Assembly: GCA_000469685.2 (NCBI GenBank)
Contig: LS997565.1
Coordinates: forward strand, 2,432,505-2,496,504
Direction of reading: 5' to 3'
DNA: 64,000 bases
From: Haemonchus contortus
Lineage: Eukaryota > Nematoda > Chromadorea > Rhabditida > Trichostrongylidae
Made by a program: the position numbers and the translations under genes. Positions within the stretch are counted from its first letter, which is position 1. Each line of letters opens with the position of its first letter. Positions 31,860 through 41,150 of the stretch are shown piece after piece. The notes beneath the pieces are model-generated. The model ran no database searches and was not told where the DNA came from. It saw nothing but the letters and a program-made list of their open reading frames with translations.

Positions 31860-34344
31860 TCAGAGTGAATACTGCTCCTCACCTGGTGGAGGAGGAGGAG
31901 GATCCCATGGACCCATCAGATCTCCTCCTGGGCGAGGAGGTCCACAGGGATTAAATGACCCCGGTGGGGGTGGAGGAGGAGGATCCCATGGTCCCATCAG
32001 ATTCCCTCCAGGGCGAGGAGGTCCACAGGGATCAAATGGTCCCGGTGGGGGTGGACAGTGATTCTGCGGTCCTTGTGGAGGAGGGCGTCCACACGGATTC
32101 CCCGATCCTGGCGGTGGCGGAAGAAAATCCCAAGGATTGGATTCTCCTGACCAATTTAGGCCGCCTCCTCCTGGTGGTGGAGGGGGTCCATTGAAATCGT
32201 TTTGTGGTGACTCCCCTAAACTTCCATTTGGATTGTTGTCGTCGCCTCCGAATGGCCCAGGTCTAAACTGGCTGAAAGCGAACGCCAAGACAGGATATGC
32301 CTGAAAAAACCTGTGGCTGTCTCATCGAACTGGCAATTTCTTGAAAGCAAAATAGTGCTAAATGTGGATGTACCTCAGGATATTGGTCAGTGAGGTTTCT
32401 AAGGGCACTTCTCCGCTCCGTACGTGTCTGATCTTCGTCATCGATTATTGAAGAGTACTGTTCCAGGACCTCGCTCAACTGGCTTATGAGGTCGCTCACG
32501 TTCTGCCTGATCTCGTTTTGCATGTCGTTCATGTTGGATTCGAACTCTTGCACTTCATCCTGCAAGAGAAATTTTGAGGGTTTACTTTGACGTTTTCGAG
32601 ATAGAGCCAGGAAATGAATCGATCTTAGATTGCTCGAATGAGATGCATCAGCCTTACTTACCTTAGTCTAGCCCTTCTCCAGGCCTTTCACGAATTCTTA
32701 CCTCGATTCCGTATTTCTGCGCCCAAGTGAGAATGTCCTCTTTCTGCTGTGCAATCGTCTCAGTTCTGTTCGAGATAATTGCCAGATACTCATCACGAGC
32801 TTCCTCAGTAAGGTTTCTGAGGTACGGAGGTAGTGGGGGTCCACAGGGATTCCGCGGTCCTGGTGGTGGAGGAGGATTACAAAGATCGAACTCTCCTGAC
32901 CAATCTGGGCGTCCATCGGAATCGTCTTGTTGCTCAGGAGTAAACTGGCTAAAAGCGAACACCAAGACGGGATATGCCTGAAAAACCAACCCTTCATCTA
33001 GATAGCAACTTCTTTGAAACAAAATAGTGCCAAATGTGCCTCAATATACCTCAGGATATTCAAAGCTGAGGTTCCTGAGGGCACTCCTTCGTTCCGAACG
33101 TGTCTGATCTTCGTCGTCGATTATTGAGGAGTACTGCTCCAGGACATCGCTCAACTGGTTTATGAGATCGGTCACGTTCTGCCTGATCTCGTTTTGCATA
33201 TCGTTCATGTTGGATTCGTACTCTTGCACTTCGTCCTGCAAGTAAAATCTTAAAGGTTCCCTTGGAAGTACCAAAACATCGAATCCAGAAGATTGGTGAT
33301 TCTAGATTGCTCTACTGAGAAGCATTAGAGCAGCCATTCTTCAGGCCTTCCATGAGCCCTTACCTCGATTCCATAGTTCTGCGCCCATCTGAGAATGTTC
33401 TCCTTCTGCTGTGCAATTGTCGAAGTTCTGGTGGAAATGATTGCTAAATACTCGCTACGAGCATCCTCAGTAAGATTCCTGAGGTAAGGAGGTGATGAGC
33501 GTCCACAGGGAATCCGCACTCCTAGTAGTGGAGGAGAATCACAGGGATCGCTTTCTCCTGACCAATCTGGGCCGTCTCCTCCTGGTGGTGGAGGTGGAGG
33601 GGGTCCATCGAAATCGTCTTGTGGTGATTCCCATGGACCTCCAGCTGGGTTGTTGTCGCCGTCCCCGAATCGCTCAGGTCTAAACTGGCTGAAAGCGAGC
33701 GCCAAGACAGGATATGCCTGAAAAAACATTTCATCTAAATCGCAACATTTTGAAAAAAAATAGTGTCAAGTATGGGTATGCCTCAGGATATTGGTCGGTG
33801 AGGTTCCTCAAAGCACTCCTTCGCTCCTCACGCGTCTGATCTTCGTCGTCAATTATTGAGGAGTATTCATCAAGGACCTCGCTCAATTGGCCTATAAGAT
33901 CGGTCACGTTCTGCCTGACCTCGTCTTGCATATCGTTCATGTTGGATTCGAATTCTTGCACTTCATCCTACAAATAAAACTTTGAAGGTTTGCTTCGATG
34001 TTCAGGAACCCCGAGACAAAAAATGAATTGATCCTAGATTACTTGACTCGACTCGCATTAGTCGCAGACTAGCCCTTTTCAAGATCTTGCAGGAACCTTA
34101 CCTCGATTTCATATTTCTGGGCCCAAGTGAGAATGTCCTCCTTTTGTTGTGCAATCGTCTCAGTTCTGTTAGAAATGATCGCCAAGTACTCGCTACGAGC
34201 TTCCTCAGTAAGATTTCTGAGGTAAGGTGGTGGTGCAGGGAGCACGCCCGTACATGGGTAACCTCTACCGGGTAGGTCTACCGTGCGGGAAGGGCGGGAC
34301 ACCGCTATACTGGCAAACGCCAGTACAACAATGACCACGTTCAT
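31860..34344 (-). CDS. Three-unit SXP/RAL-2 repeat protein with Pro-rich linkers
   Basis: Seven minus-strand exons, all joined in phase 0: 34344-34102, 33967-33782, 33717-33364, 33235-33050, 32977-32702, 32559-32374, 32300-31860; about 623 aa. ATG follows a CTATTTCAG acceptor by one base and opens a signal peptide (NVVIVVLAFASIAVS). Exons 2, 4 and 6 are each 186 nt, carrying DEVQEFESNMNDMQ, a sequon (NVTDL/NVSDL) and DDEDQTRxER. Exons 3 and 5 begin with the C-terminal helix AYPVLxxAFSQF, run through a Pro-rich linker, and continue into the exon-1 core of the next unit (PPYLRNLTEEARxEYLAIIS..WAQKYGIE). Exon 7 has the same helix and a long Pro/Gly tail (PPPPPGSFNPCGPPRPGG repeats). The internal units have no signal peptide or start, so one polypeptide is the simplest reading. 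The exon 2 donor is GC (GAG|GCATAC) where sister exons have GT. Alternative: isoforms joining fewer units. Confidence 0.82.
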
Positions 34345-34464
34345 TCTGAAATAGCAGTTTATTCACCGAAAAAGCAAAAAAAAAAACCAGTCAACAGGAA
34401 GGGTTTAGCTCCCATAGAAGGGTGCTGCGTGTAACCGAGTGAGAAATGAAGGGGGTTCCCGGGT

Positions 34465-34475
34465 TGGCGTTTTAT
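34465..34475 (-). promoter_or_regulatory. TATA box candidate for the three-unit SXP gene
   Basis: Reads AATATAAAACG on the minus strand about 125 bp upstream of the start codon. Confidence 0.4.
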
Positions 34476-34479
34476 ATTC

Positions 34480-35275
34480 AACGGTTTTGATGCCGATCTG
34501 TAAAAAATCCTCCCACTATAACAATATGCAGTATTTTTGTGGTGTTATTGTTGTGTTCGAGTCAGTGAAAGCAACAGTACAATCCATCGATATTTACAAT
34601 GATTTACATATGCAGATGATCCACTGGGCAACCCTTTTACAGCATGGCTTCGTGTTCGAGAGGGATAAAGTTGTTGATAATATATTGCATGATCCTTTTC
34701 TTGTCAGGCTCCAGCATTCCATCTGATCGAAACGGCAAGGCAGGAAAAGGATTGGTTTAAAATCGACGGTGTGAAGATCCATGTAAGTTCATAGAGGCTT
34801 ACAGTGACTTTTGGAACTTCTTGCTGCTTTTAAGAAGTCGGTGGGAGTAGAAGAGTGCTCCTCCCACAGCCTCCTTGGGGAGGAAAACTGTAAAGACTTG
34901 AAAGAAGGCACACGAAGGCGTGAAAGAAACTTCGGCATCATCTCGATACCGCCTGAAGTAGTAGTCTTGAGATTGTTGTGATTTAGCTTTAAAATTGAAG
35001 TGGGAAGCCATACCGATATTTACGAAATGCAACTTACCAAGCAAAAACTATTCCATCCTGCCTGATAAGATGCGTCCTCACTGGCCACACTTCAAGCCTG
35101 ATCGTTCTACATGGAGTTCCCCGAATAGAAAGCGGACAATACGAGACCTCCTGCTCTGAGTGTTCTCTCCCATTTCTATCCATGATTGCGACAAAATTTT
35201 GTTTGATCGCGGAAGATGATAAACGCTATCACCGGATCCTCAGCGTCATTTAGCTCTGCCAATGTACCAAGAAGT
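34480..35275. other. Intergenic region between divergent SXP genes
   Basis: Separates the three-unit gene (minus) from the 35.6-kb gene (plus). Short ORFs on both strands have no support. Promoter elements of both genes should lie here. Confidence 0.35.
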
Positions 35276-35471
35276 TTCAGCTTCTTCTAACTGACCCTAT
35301 TTTGGAGTTTGCTCGGGAAGGTCATAGTTCATCCATAGGTGACTTTACGGTCTGTGTTTTTGACATCAACCCCTGTGTGTTATTGGAAATCGCCAATATG
35401 AAACAACAACAACACCAGGTCAGCCTAGTGTCACAGAGGGCGGATTTTTTTCAAAGTTGACACAAAAATAG

Positions 35472-35480
35472 TGAATAAAA
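35472..35480 (+). promoter_or_regulatory. TATA-like box for the 35.6-kb SXP gene
   Basis: GAATAAAAG about 125 bp upstream of the start codon; weaker match than in the other genes. Confidence 0.25.
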
Positions 35481-35599
35481 GCCCTGCCATGGAAGGTGCA
35501 TCACACAATATGCTGCCTACAAAGTCGGATCTTTCCAAAGGCTCCTACCGGACCAGCTTTCTCGGTTTTGTTTTTTCTTATTTACAGAATCATTTCAGA

Positions 35600-36827
35600 A
35601 TGAACATAGCCATCGTGATACTGTCTAGTGCCGTTGTGGTGCTTGGCCAACAGACCGGTAAGAACTCTCCATGTAATCTGGGTGGTAGGCGGCCAGCATC
35701 TCCGCCATCATTTCTGAGAAATCTTACCAAAGAAGCCCGTAACGAGTACCTTACCATTGTTGCCAAGCAAAATGAGACCATCGCAGCCAAAAAGCAAGAA
35801 GTCCTCACATGGGCGCAAAAGTATGGAATTGAGGTGAGATTTAGAGTAATTTTCAATATCAATCTTCAGACTCCCGGACGGAACAGCCCGAAAGTTTTCT
35901 TGTCCATATTACTAGCTCAATTTACAGACAAAAGTTCAAGAATACGATTCCATAATGATGGATACCCAAAGGCAGCTGAAGGAGAACGTCACTAATTTCA
36001 CTGATGACTGGAACACGGTTGTGGAGCAGTACTACTCAGCAATGGAAAACGAGGAACAGACACCTGAGGAACAAAGACGATCTCTGAGGAACTTGAGTGA
36101 TCAGTTCCCCGTGGTAACGCTCTGCCCACCCCATCTTTCTTTCAGGAACAACTAGAAACTCCTTTCAGGCTTACGATGTTCTACAGTTCGCCCTAATTCG
36201 TTTCAAACCCGATCAGTTCGGTTCCACTCAAGGCGATTCAGTTAGCGTTGAGTGGGGCCCGAGAATTCCGAACAATGATATTATAAGAATCCGTCCTTCT
36301 TCTCCTCCACCATCAGGAGTAATCAGCCCTGGAGGACCTCCGCCGCTACCAGATGGAGGCGATCCTTTTGCACCACTTCCACCATCAGATGTAACTAGCC
36401 CTGATGGAACTCCATCACAACCGAATGGAGACGATCTTTTCCCACCTCTATCGCCATCAGGAGCAATCAGCCCTGGAGGACCTCCGCCACTACCAGATGG
36501 AGGCGATCTTTTTGAACACCTTTTACCATCAGCAGTGAACAACCCTGATGGATCTCCACTACAACCTAATGAAGACTACCCTTTTCTACCTCCTCCACCA
36601 TCACAGGTAATTAGACCTGGTGGACCTCCGCCAATGCCAGATGGTGGCGATCCTCGTTCTCCACTTTCACCGAGAAAACCTAGAATCAAAGGATCTTCCA
36701 AGCAGTGTAAGCACCTATTGAATTTTTAAAAAAACATTTAACACGACGTGTCAAAAAATATTATTTTTGAGGAATCACAGGCGACGGCGATCCGTGGAAC
36801 AACCGAGGAAATGTTAATCGTGCTTAG
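35600..36827 (+). CDS. SXP/RAL-2 family secreted protein with repeated Pro-rich tail
   Basis: Exons 35600-35833, 35928-36113 (186 nt), 36169-36706, 36781-36827; about 334 aa. ATG follows a CATTTCAG acceptor by one base; signal peptide MNIAIVILSSAVVVLG. Exon 1 has PSFLRNLTKEARNEYLTIV and ends WAQKYGIE; exon 2 has TKVQEYDSIMMD, the sequon NVTNF and NEEQTPEEQRRSL; exon 3 begins AYDVLQFALIRFKPD and then encodes a Pro/Gly/Asp tail built of repeats of about 35-45 residues (PSGVISPGGPPPLPDGGD, followed by a PSDVTSPDGTPSQPNGDD half). Exon 4 ends CDGDPWNNRGNVNRA. A second acceptor at 36145 would break frame. AATAAA at 36850. A decayed copy is at 41151-41749. In sequence the core is closest to the three-unit gene on the other strand. 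Confidence 0.86.
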
Positions 36828-37109
36828 AGACGTTTGTTACTGTTACTTGAATAAAAAGAGTCTTGAAGTGTCTTGTAATGTGTTCTGAAAATGCCACAAC
36901 GGCCTAGTTATGTTCCTCAGAACATAATATTGGTCGAAGGCTGAAAGGCTTGCATGACTACAATTTGCTGCAGCTGTAATTTACAACAACTAGTTTCTAT
37001 GACATTTGCCGAGTGGACACACATATTTATCTCTCAGGCCCAAAGATCCGTGCTGTTTCCCGACCATGAAGGATAAAGGATAGCATGACCAGCGTTGATC
37101 AATCCGATT

Positions 37110-37380
37110 TTGAGATGGGCCACCGCCTTGGACTCCCTTTCGGGATCGTAGTGGCGTTTTGAATTAGTATGTGACCTTCATATACAATGGGTTGCAGTGG
37201 CCAGCCAATGTACAAGTCAATGTTTTTATCTTCTCGGACGAGTACGGTGACAATTAATCAAGCTCGAAGGGATGGAAGGCGTGGCTGGCCTGGACGTGAA
37301 CTGATCTGGGATCTGATCTAATCCGCGGACACGGGCAGTGATCGTGCCATAGTGTCCCTTTACATCATATCATCTCAGGA
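37110..37380 (-). repeat. tRNA-derived SINE copy (minus orientation, degraded)
   Basis: GGGATCGTAGTGGCGTTTTGAATTAGTATG, CAGTGGCCAGCCAATGTACAAGTCAATG and GGGATGGAAGGCGTGGCTGGCCT follow the SINE order in reverse. Its counterpart in duplication unit 2 starts at 42270, so this insertion is older than the duplication. Confidence 0.65.
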
Positions 37381-37699
37381 TTGGCTTGGATTACCTGCCC
37401 ACAAAGTTTGCCGGACTACTCGTGTACCGAAGTTCAGGCAAGCTCCCTATATGTCCAAGACACCATTGTTGGCTGGGTAGTTACTGGACATCGATGGCAA
37501 GTACGGCCACTCTGGGTAAAGGAGTCTCCTTCGCCCTCCTGGCCTTTTATTTATGGCCTTGTGTTCATTTATAGTATTTATAGTCATGAAACAGTTTGAA
37601 TAATAGCTTATTAATTGAGTGAGAGTTGATCTTCAATTCCCGATTGATCCTCTAGTTGAGGGGAACAAAGAGAACTGATGAGTGGTGCGATGGGGTGCG

Positions 37700-37975
37700 T
37701 TTCGTTGCGCGTGTCCGTCGAAACTAGGTCACGCCGCAGCCGTCGCATGAGGCAGGTCAGCCCGCGATACTTGACGAATGTCGCAGTTGTCAGAGGGGCA
37801 TGCGATTTGCGCTTGGTCCACGGCAGTCGGCCTAAAGAGAAGATAGCACGGGCAGATGCAAATCGTACGCTCCATTGACACTTGGTGGTACTGTAACGTC
37901 GTCTCGAGACCTCAGTGGGGCGCGCCGCGCGCGAAGTGGGCGGGGTGACCTACTTTCGACGGACACGCGCAACGG
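37700..37975. mobile_element. GC-rich inverted-repeat MITE, absent from the paralogous unit
   Basis: Left end CGTTGCGCGTGTCCGTCGAA (from about 37702) matches the reverse complement of the right end TTCGACGGACACGCGCAACG (37956-37975), with the inverted match running on through GTAGGTCAC. The core is GC-rich. At the matching place in unit 2 (about 43020-43070) only about 35 bp of unrelated sequence lie between the shared flanks, so the element probably inserted after the duplication. Confidence 0.6.
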
Positions 37976-38234
37976 ACGTTCTCCGGTGCGATGAAATCTG
38001 TTGCAGAAGTTCCAAACCACCTCCAAACTAATGTGCAAACTACTTGCAGAACCAGAATCATCGGGTCAAACTGGTTGCAGGTTGTTAATAGACGATCACG
38101 CTTTTTCAACTAGCGATCACAGAAGTACGATCCGATTGTGACCTTCATTGGAAGCTGTGGGACGTGTGTATGGGACTTAATTTGTTGTCGAGCTTGTGTT
38201 CCACCAATCAAAGATCTGCTACAGTTAAACGGAA

Positions 38235-38240
38235 TATAAG
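38235..38240 (+). promoter_or_regulatory. TATA box candidate for the 39.2-kb mini-gene
   Basis: GGAATATAAGGACGCAC, matching GGATATAAGGGCACAC at 43232 upstream of the paralogous mini-gene. The distance to the start codon is about 960 bp here and about 575 bp in unit 2; the SINE at 38650-38965 accounts for most of the difference. Confidence 0.5.
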
Positions 38241-38649
38241 GACGCACTATTGGGACTTCCTCCATGTTTTCCTTTTAACGATTCAGGCCCTACCCAAAGC
38301 TATTTTCGCTAGCTCTGCAGTTCACCTTTCCTCATGGAGGCACAAAGAAAAATTAAATTCGTGGTCCTCGACCTTACCGATCTATTTAACCCTGTCTGCT
38401 TACTTACTGAGCCTCTCTACAACTTTAAAAACAAGTAAAGCGAGAATTTCAGAATTTTTCCCATAAATCCTCGTTTTTGAGCCTGCCTACATGAGGGGAA
38501 TTTTAAAGATTCGTTATATAATGCAATGCAGAAAAACGATAAATTAAAAGCTAAATGCCGAAACTGGTTGAAAACCTCAGAGTTCGGGTGACCCCCACCA
38601 TTATAACTCATCAACGGATAGGATATTTCCTTTCCGAACGGTATTTATT

Positions 38650-38965
38650 CACAGTGGGCGTAGGTGGTGTAGTGGCAAGTGACGCACTATATCACACTCA
38701 CAGTCAGGGGTTCAAATCCCGGATCGACGCTCGCCTAGGCCAACCAAGCCTTCCATCCCTCCGGGGTAGGTGAATGTACCAGACTCGTCTGGGAGGATAA
38801 AAGCACTGTCTTGTACATCGGCTGGCCACCGCAAGTCATTGTATAGGCCACATACGCACTCATTACGCCACTACGATTCTGAATGGAAGTCGAGTGCGGG
38901 GGCGCATCCCTCACACGGGATTGATTAAAGCCAAAAACTTTATCCTTTTATCCTTTATTTATTTA
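38650..38965 (+). repeat. tRNA-derived SINE, best copy (plus orientation)
   Basis: Head: GGTGTAGTGGCAAGTGACGC (box A-like) and GGGGTTCAAATCCCGGATC (box B, GGTTCAAATCC) 45-50 bp apart, as in a tRNA gene. Body: CGCCTAGGCCAACCAAGCCTTCCATCC, CAGACTCGTCTGGGAGGATAAAAGCACTG, CTTGTACATCGGCTGGCCACCG, CATTACGCCACTACGATTCTGAATGG. Tail: TTTATCCTTTTATCCTTTATTTA. Length about 310 bp. Pol III transcription from the internal promoter is expected of such elements. It lies between the TATA box and start codon of the mini-gene. Confidence 0.9.
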
Positions 38966-39200
38966 CAGTGCTACCCCATTGAGGAAAATAGCGAACATGT
39001 CAACGAATATGCCACTGAATTATCCTTTTGGTTATGACCATGCGTGAGAGACCACACTCCATTACACTATCCAACTGAAATGGATCTTTCTTGTCCGTCA
39101 GGCTAAACTTCATCGAGAAGGTATTACGGACTTTCTTGCTTCGTCGCAAAGATTAATGCCGTTTTCAATGCATTTGAAAAAATCACGATACCATTTCAGA

Positions 39201-39440
39201 ATGAAGACTACTCTTGCTATCATTTTCATCGCTTGGGCAGTGTTTTCGGCGACCGTTTTTGGAGACTTTCCCACTGGTATGCCACCCCGCGCTCCATGTA
39301 TAAATGGTGTAGTACTATCTCCACCGCCACTTCCAAGCAACGACACAGTTGGTTGGGAAATCCTTGGAGTCGTCACGAATCCGACTCTTTCACCTGAACA
39401 GAAGAAGGAACAGCTCTTGGAATTGGCGAAGAAATATTGA
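39201..39440 (+). CDS. 79-aa secreted SXP-derived mini-protein
   Basis: Single exon. ATG follows a CATTTCAG acceptor by one base; signal peptide MKTTLAIIFIAWAVFSATVFG, a Pro-rich spacer, then LPSNDTVGWEILGVVTNPTL and EQKKEQLLELAKKY before the stop. The second part aligns with the end of SXP exon 1 (FLDKLNxTVRxEF..EEKRxxIL.WxxKYG). The stop stands where full genes have the Gly of KYG. AATAAA follows at 39483, so no later exons are expected. The paralogue at 43814 has the same length and stop, which argues for a retained truncated protein and not a random pseudogene. Confidence 0.8.
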   Translation: MKTTLAIIFIAWAVFSATVFGDFPTGMPPRAPCINGVVLSPPPLPSNDTVGWEILGVVTNPTLSPEQKKEQLLELAKKY

Positions 39441-39692
39441 AATGACTAAGCAATTTGCTTGTCTTCATTGGTATTTAAACTTAATAAAGTCTACTTTCCA
39501 CAAGAATCAGAGTAAAATGATTCATCACATAAAATCACCTTCCAGAAAAGTCTACTCATCAGTACAAGACAAGTTTAAGTAAACAAATAAGTTTGGTGAA
39601 GAATAATTTTGCAAAAATAGCATTTTGCTGACAAATAAGGCCATCTCTGTATTAGAAGTGGGAGAGTGTCAAGTAGGAGATAACGCACCGTC

Positions 39693-39803
39693 GGCTGGGC
39701 TCTATTGACATGGACAGGGAATTCTACCAGGCTGGGCTCTATTGACATGGACAGGGAATTCTACCAGGCTGGGCTCTATTGACATGGACAGGGAATTCTA
39801 CCA
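39693..39803 (+). repeat. Minisatellite, three copies of a 37-bp unit
   Basis: GGCTGGGCTCTATTGACATG... repeats three times with exact 37-bp period and no differences noticed, so it is recent. Confidence 0.95.
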
Positions 39804-40000
39804 TTCCTATCCATGCCAACCTGTACTCCCTCCTTCTCCACTTTGAGATCGTTTAGATGTATATCACCGGACTGCTCCAACTAGGGAACAGTGATTGGTA
39901 CAGCGAACATTCTCTTTGGCCTCTATTGGCCAGATATCTTTCAGGAACTACAGAAAATTTCTGCTGGAGTCAGAATCGCGGCATATTCGGACAAAGAGGG

Positions 40001-40123
40001 AGTTATACCTAAAGTCTTACTTTTGCTTTTGCTGCTCGATCTCCCCACTTAGAGAACCAAGAGGAAGTTATACCTAAAGTCTTACTTTTGCTTTTGCTGC
40101 TCGATCTCCCCACTTAGAGAACC
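40001..40123 (+). repeat. Tandem duplication of a 65-bp unit
   Basis: AGTTATACCTAAAGTCTTAC... starts at 40001 and again at 40066, the two copies being nearly or fully identical up to CACTTAGAGAACC. Confidence 0.93.
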
Positions 40124-40449
40124 CTACGATTTTGTCAGTATGATCTAACCAGATGTGTGAATCAAGGGAAGGTATAGGTAGTCCTGAATTTGATGAGAAG
40201 CTACTCTTGTTACCAAAGCAGCGCTAATGTGGTAAGCGAATAACTTCAGAAATCCCCAACAATTTCTATGGTTTCACATATCGAGGCTGCCTAGTGTCTT
40301 GCGCTGCTCCTCTACTCATGATTGCGGAATCAAACTACCAGAAACAGAAAGAAAACTACTGGAAACATAGTTAGACCATCCATTCGGTATCAACAGATTC
40401 CTATTGTAAAATGTGAAGACTAGAGTGTTTGGCACTTATTAATCCCCGT

Positions 40450-40580
40450 CATGATGAACCCACATTTGCCTGCCATTGAGAATTTTAGTGACGTTGAATG
40501 CATATGTGGCTTATGCTGACGCCGGATCATGTGTGGGCCCGACATTTGCTACTCCACCTTATCGCCCAAACTCATCCTGT
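40450..40580 (-). repeat. tRNA-derived SINE fragment (degraded)
   Basis: GAGAATTTTAGTGACGTTGAATGCATATGTGGCTTATGCTGAC corresponds to the reverse SINE body. Its counterpart in duplication unit 2 is at 44800-45060. Confidence 0.5.
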
Positions 40581-41150
40581 CATTTTTTATGATAACAAGA
40601 CTCCGGTCTTTGATAGCTGAGCAGACACAAGATAAAGGAGGGACCTGCATTTTTCATCCCCAAGTTTCTGACTTTGTGTCATGATTTCCTAGCTGAAACT
40701 ATTTGATCTGAGGTTAGAGTCATAAATCGAAGAAGGGAATCTAATGCAAAAACTCCCGTTGCTGTTTCCAATCTGCGATTTCAGATTTTGTTAAGCTTGT
40801 TGAATGTTTAAAAAAAGACTTTTAAATCAGAGGCTGTTGAGGCAGGGCCGAATAATTGAACGGTAACACCTAATCCTCAGCCTTATCGAACATGCTGCCG
40901 ACATTTTGAATTTCTCCGAACTGACCCTATTTCTGGAGTAAGCTCGGGAAGGTCATAGTTCATCCATAGGTAACTCTACGGTCTGTGTTTCCGATATCAG
41001 CCACTGTATGTTATTGGAAATCGCCAGAGTGAAACAACAAAAATACCCAGGTCAGCGTAGTGTCACAGATGCAATTCAATGCAATTCTCCAGAATCCTGA
41101 ACTGAACCATTCCAAAGGTCCATTGCTCATATTACTAGCTAAATTTACAG

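Larger units (their letters stand above)
35280..40910 (+). repeat. Tandem segmental duplication, unit 1
   Basis: Begins near GCTCGGGAAGGTCATAGTTC (35309) and contains the full SXP gene, a SINE, a MITE, a mini-gene and flanks. The same order recurs at 40920-45230. Matches seen by eye: 35285-35445 with 40925-41065, 35928-36860 with 41151-41970, 37110-37600 with 42270-42930, 38040-39490 with 43060-44105, and 39840-39905 with 44300-44370. Divergence is uneven, with several indels. Confidence 0.8.

Noticed and set aside
32727..32981. Plus-strand ORFs opposite the three-unit SXP gene (also at 31837-32061 and 33492-33683)
   Set aside because: They are antisense shadows of the Pro-rich exons; Gly-rich content on the plus strand is only the complement of Pro codons.
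33041..33274. Separate single-domain SXP genes within 31.9-34.3 kb
   Set aside because: Units 2 and 3 lack start codon, signal peptide and trans-splice acceptor, and their N-terminal halves are fused in frame to the previous unit's C-terminal helix.
36145..36168. Alternative acceptor for exon 3 of the 35.6-kb gene
   Set aside because: Using TTTCTTTCAG at 36145 adds 23 nt and breaks the frame; the acceptor before 36169 fits all paralogues.
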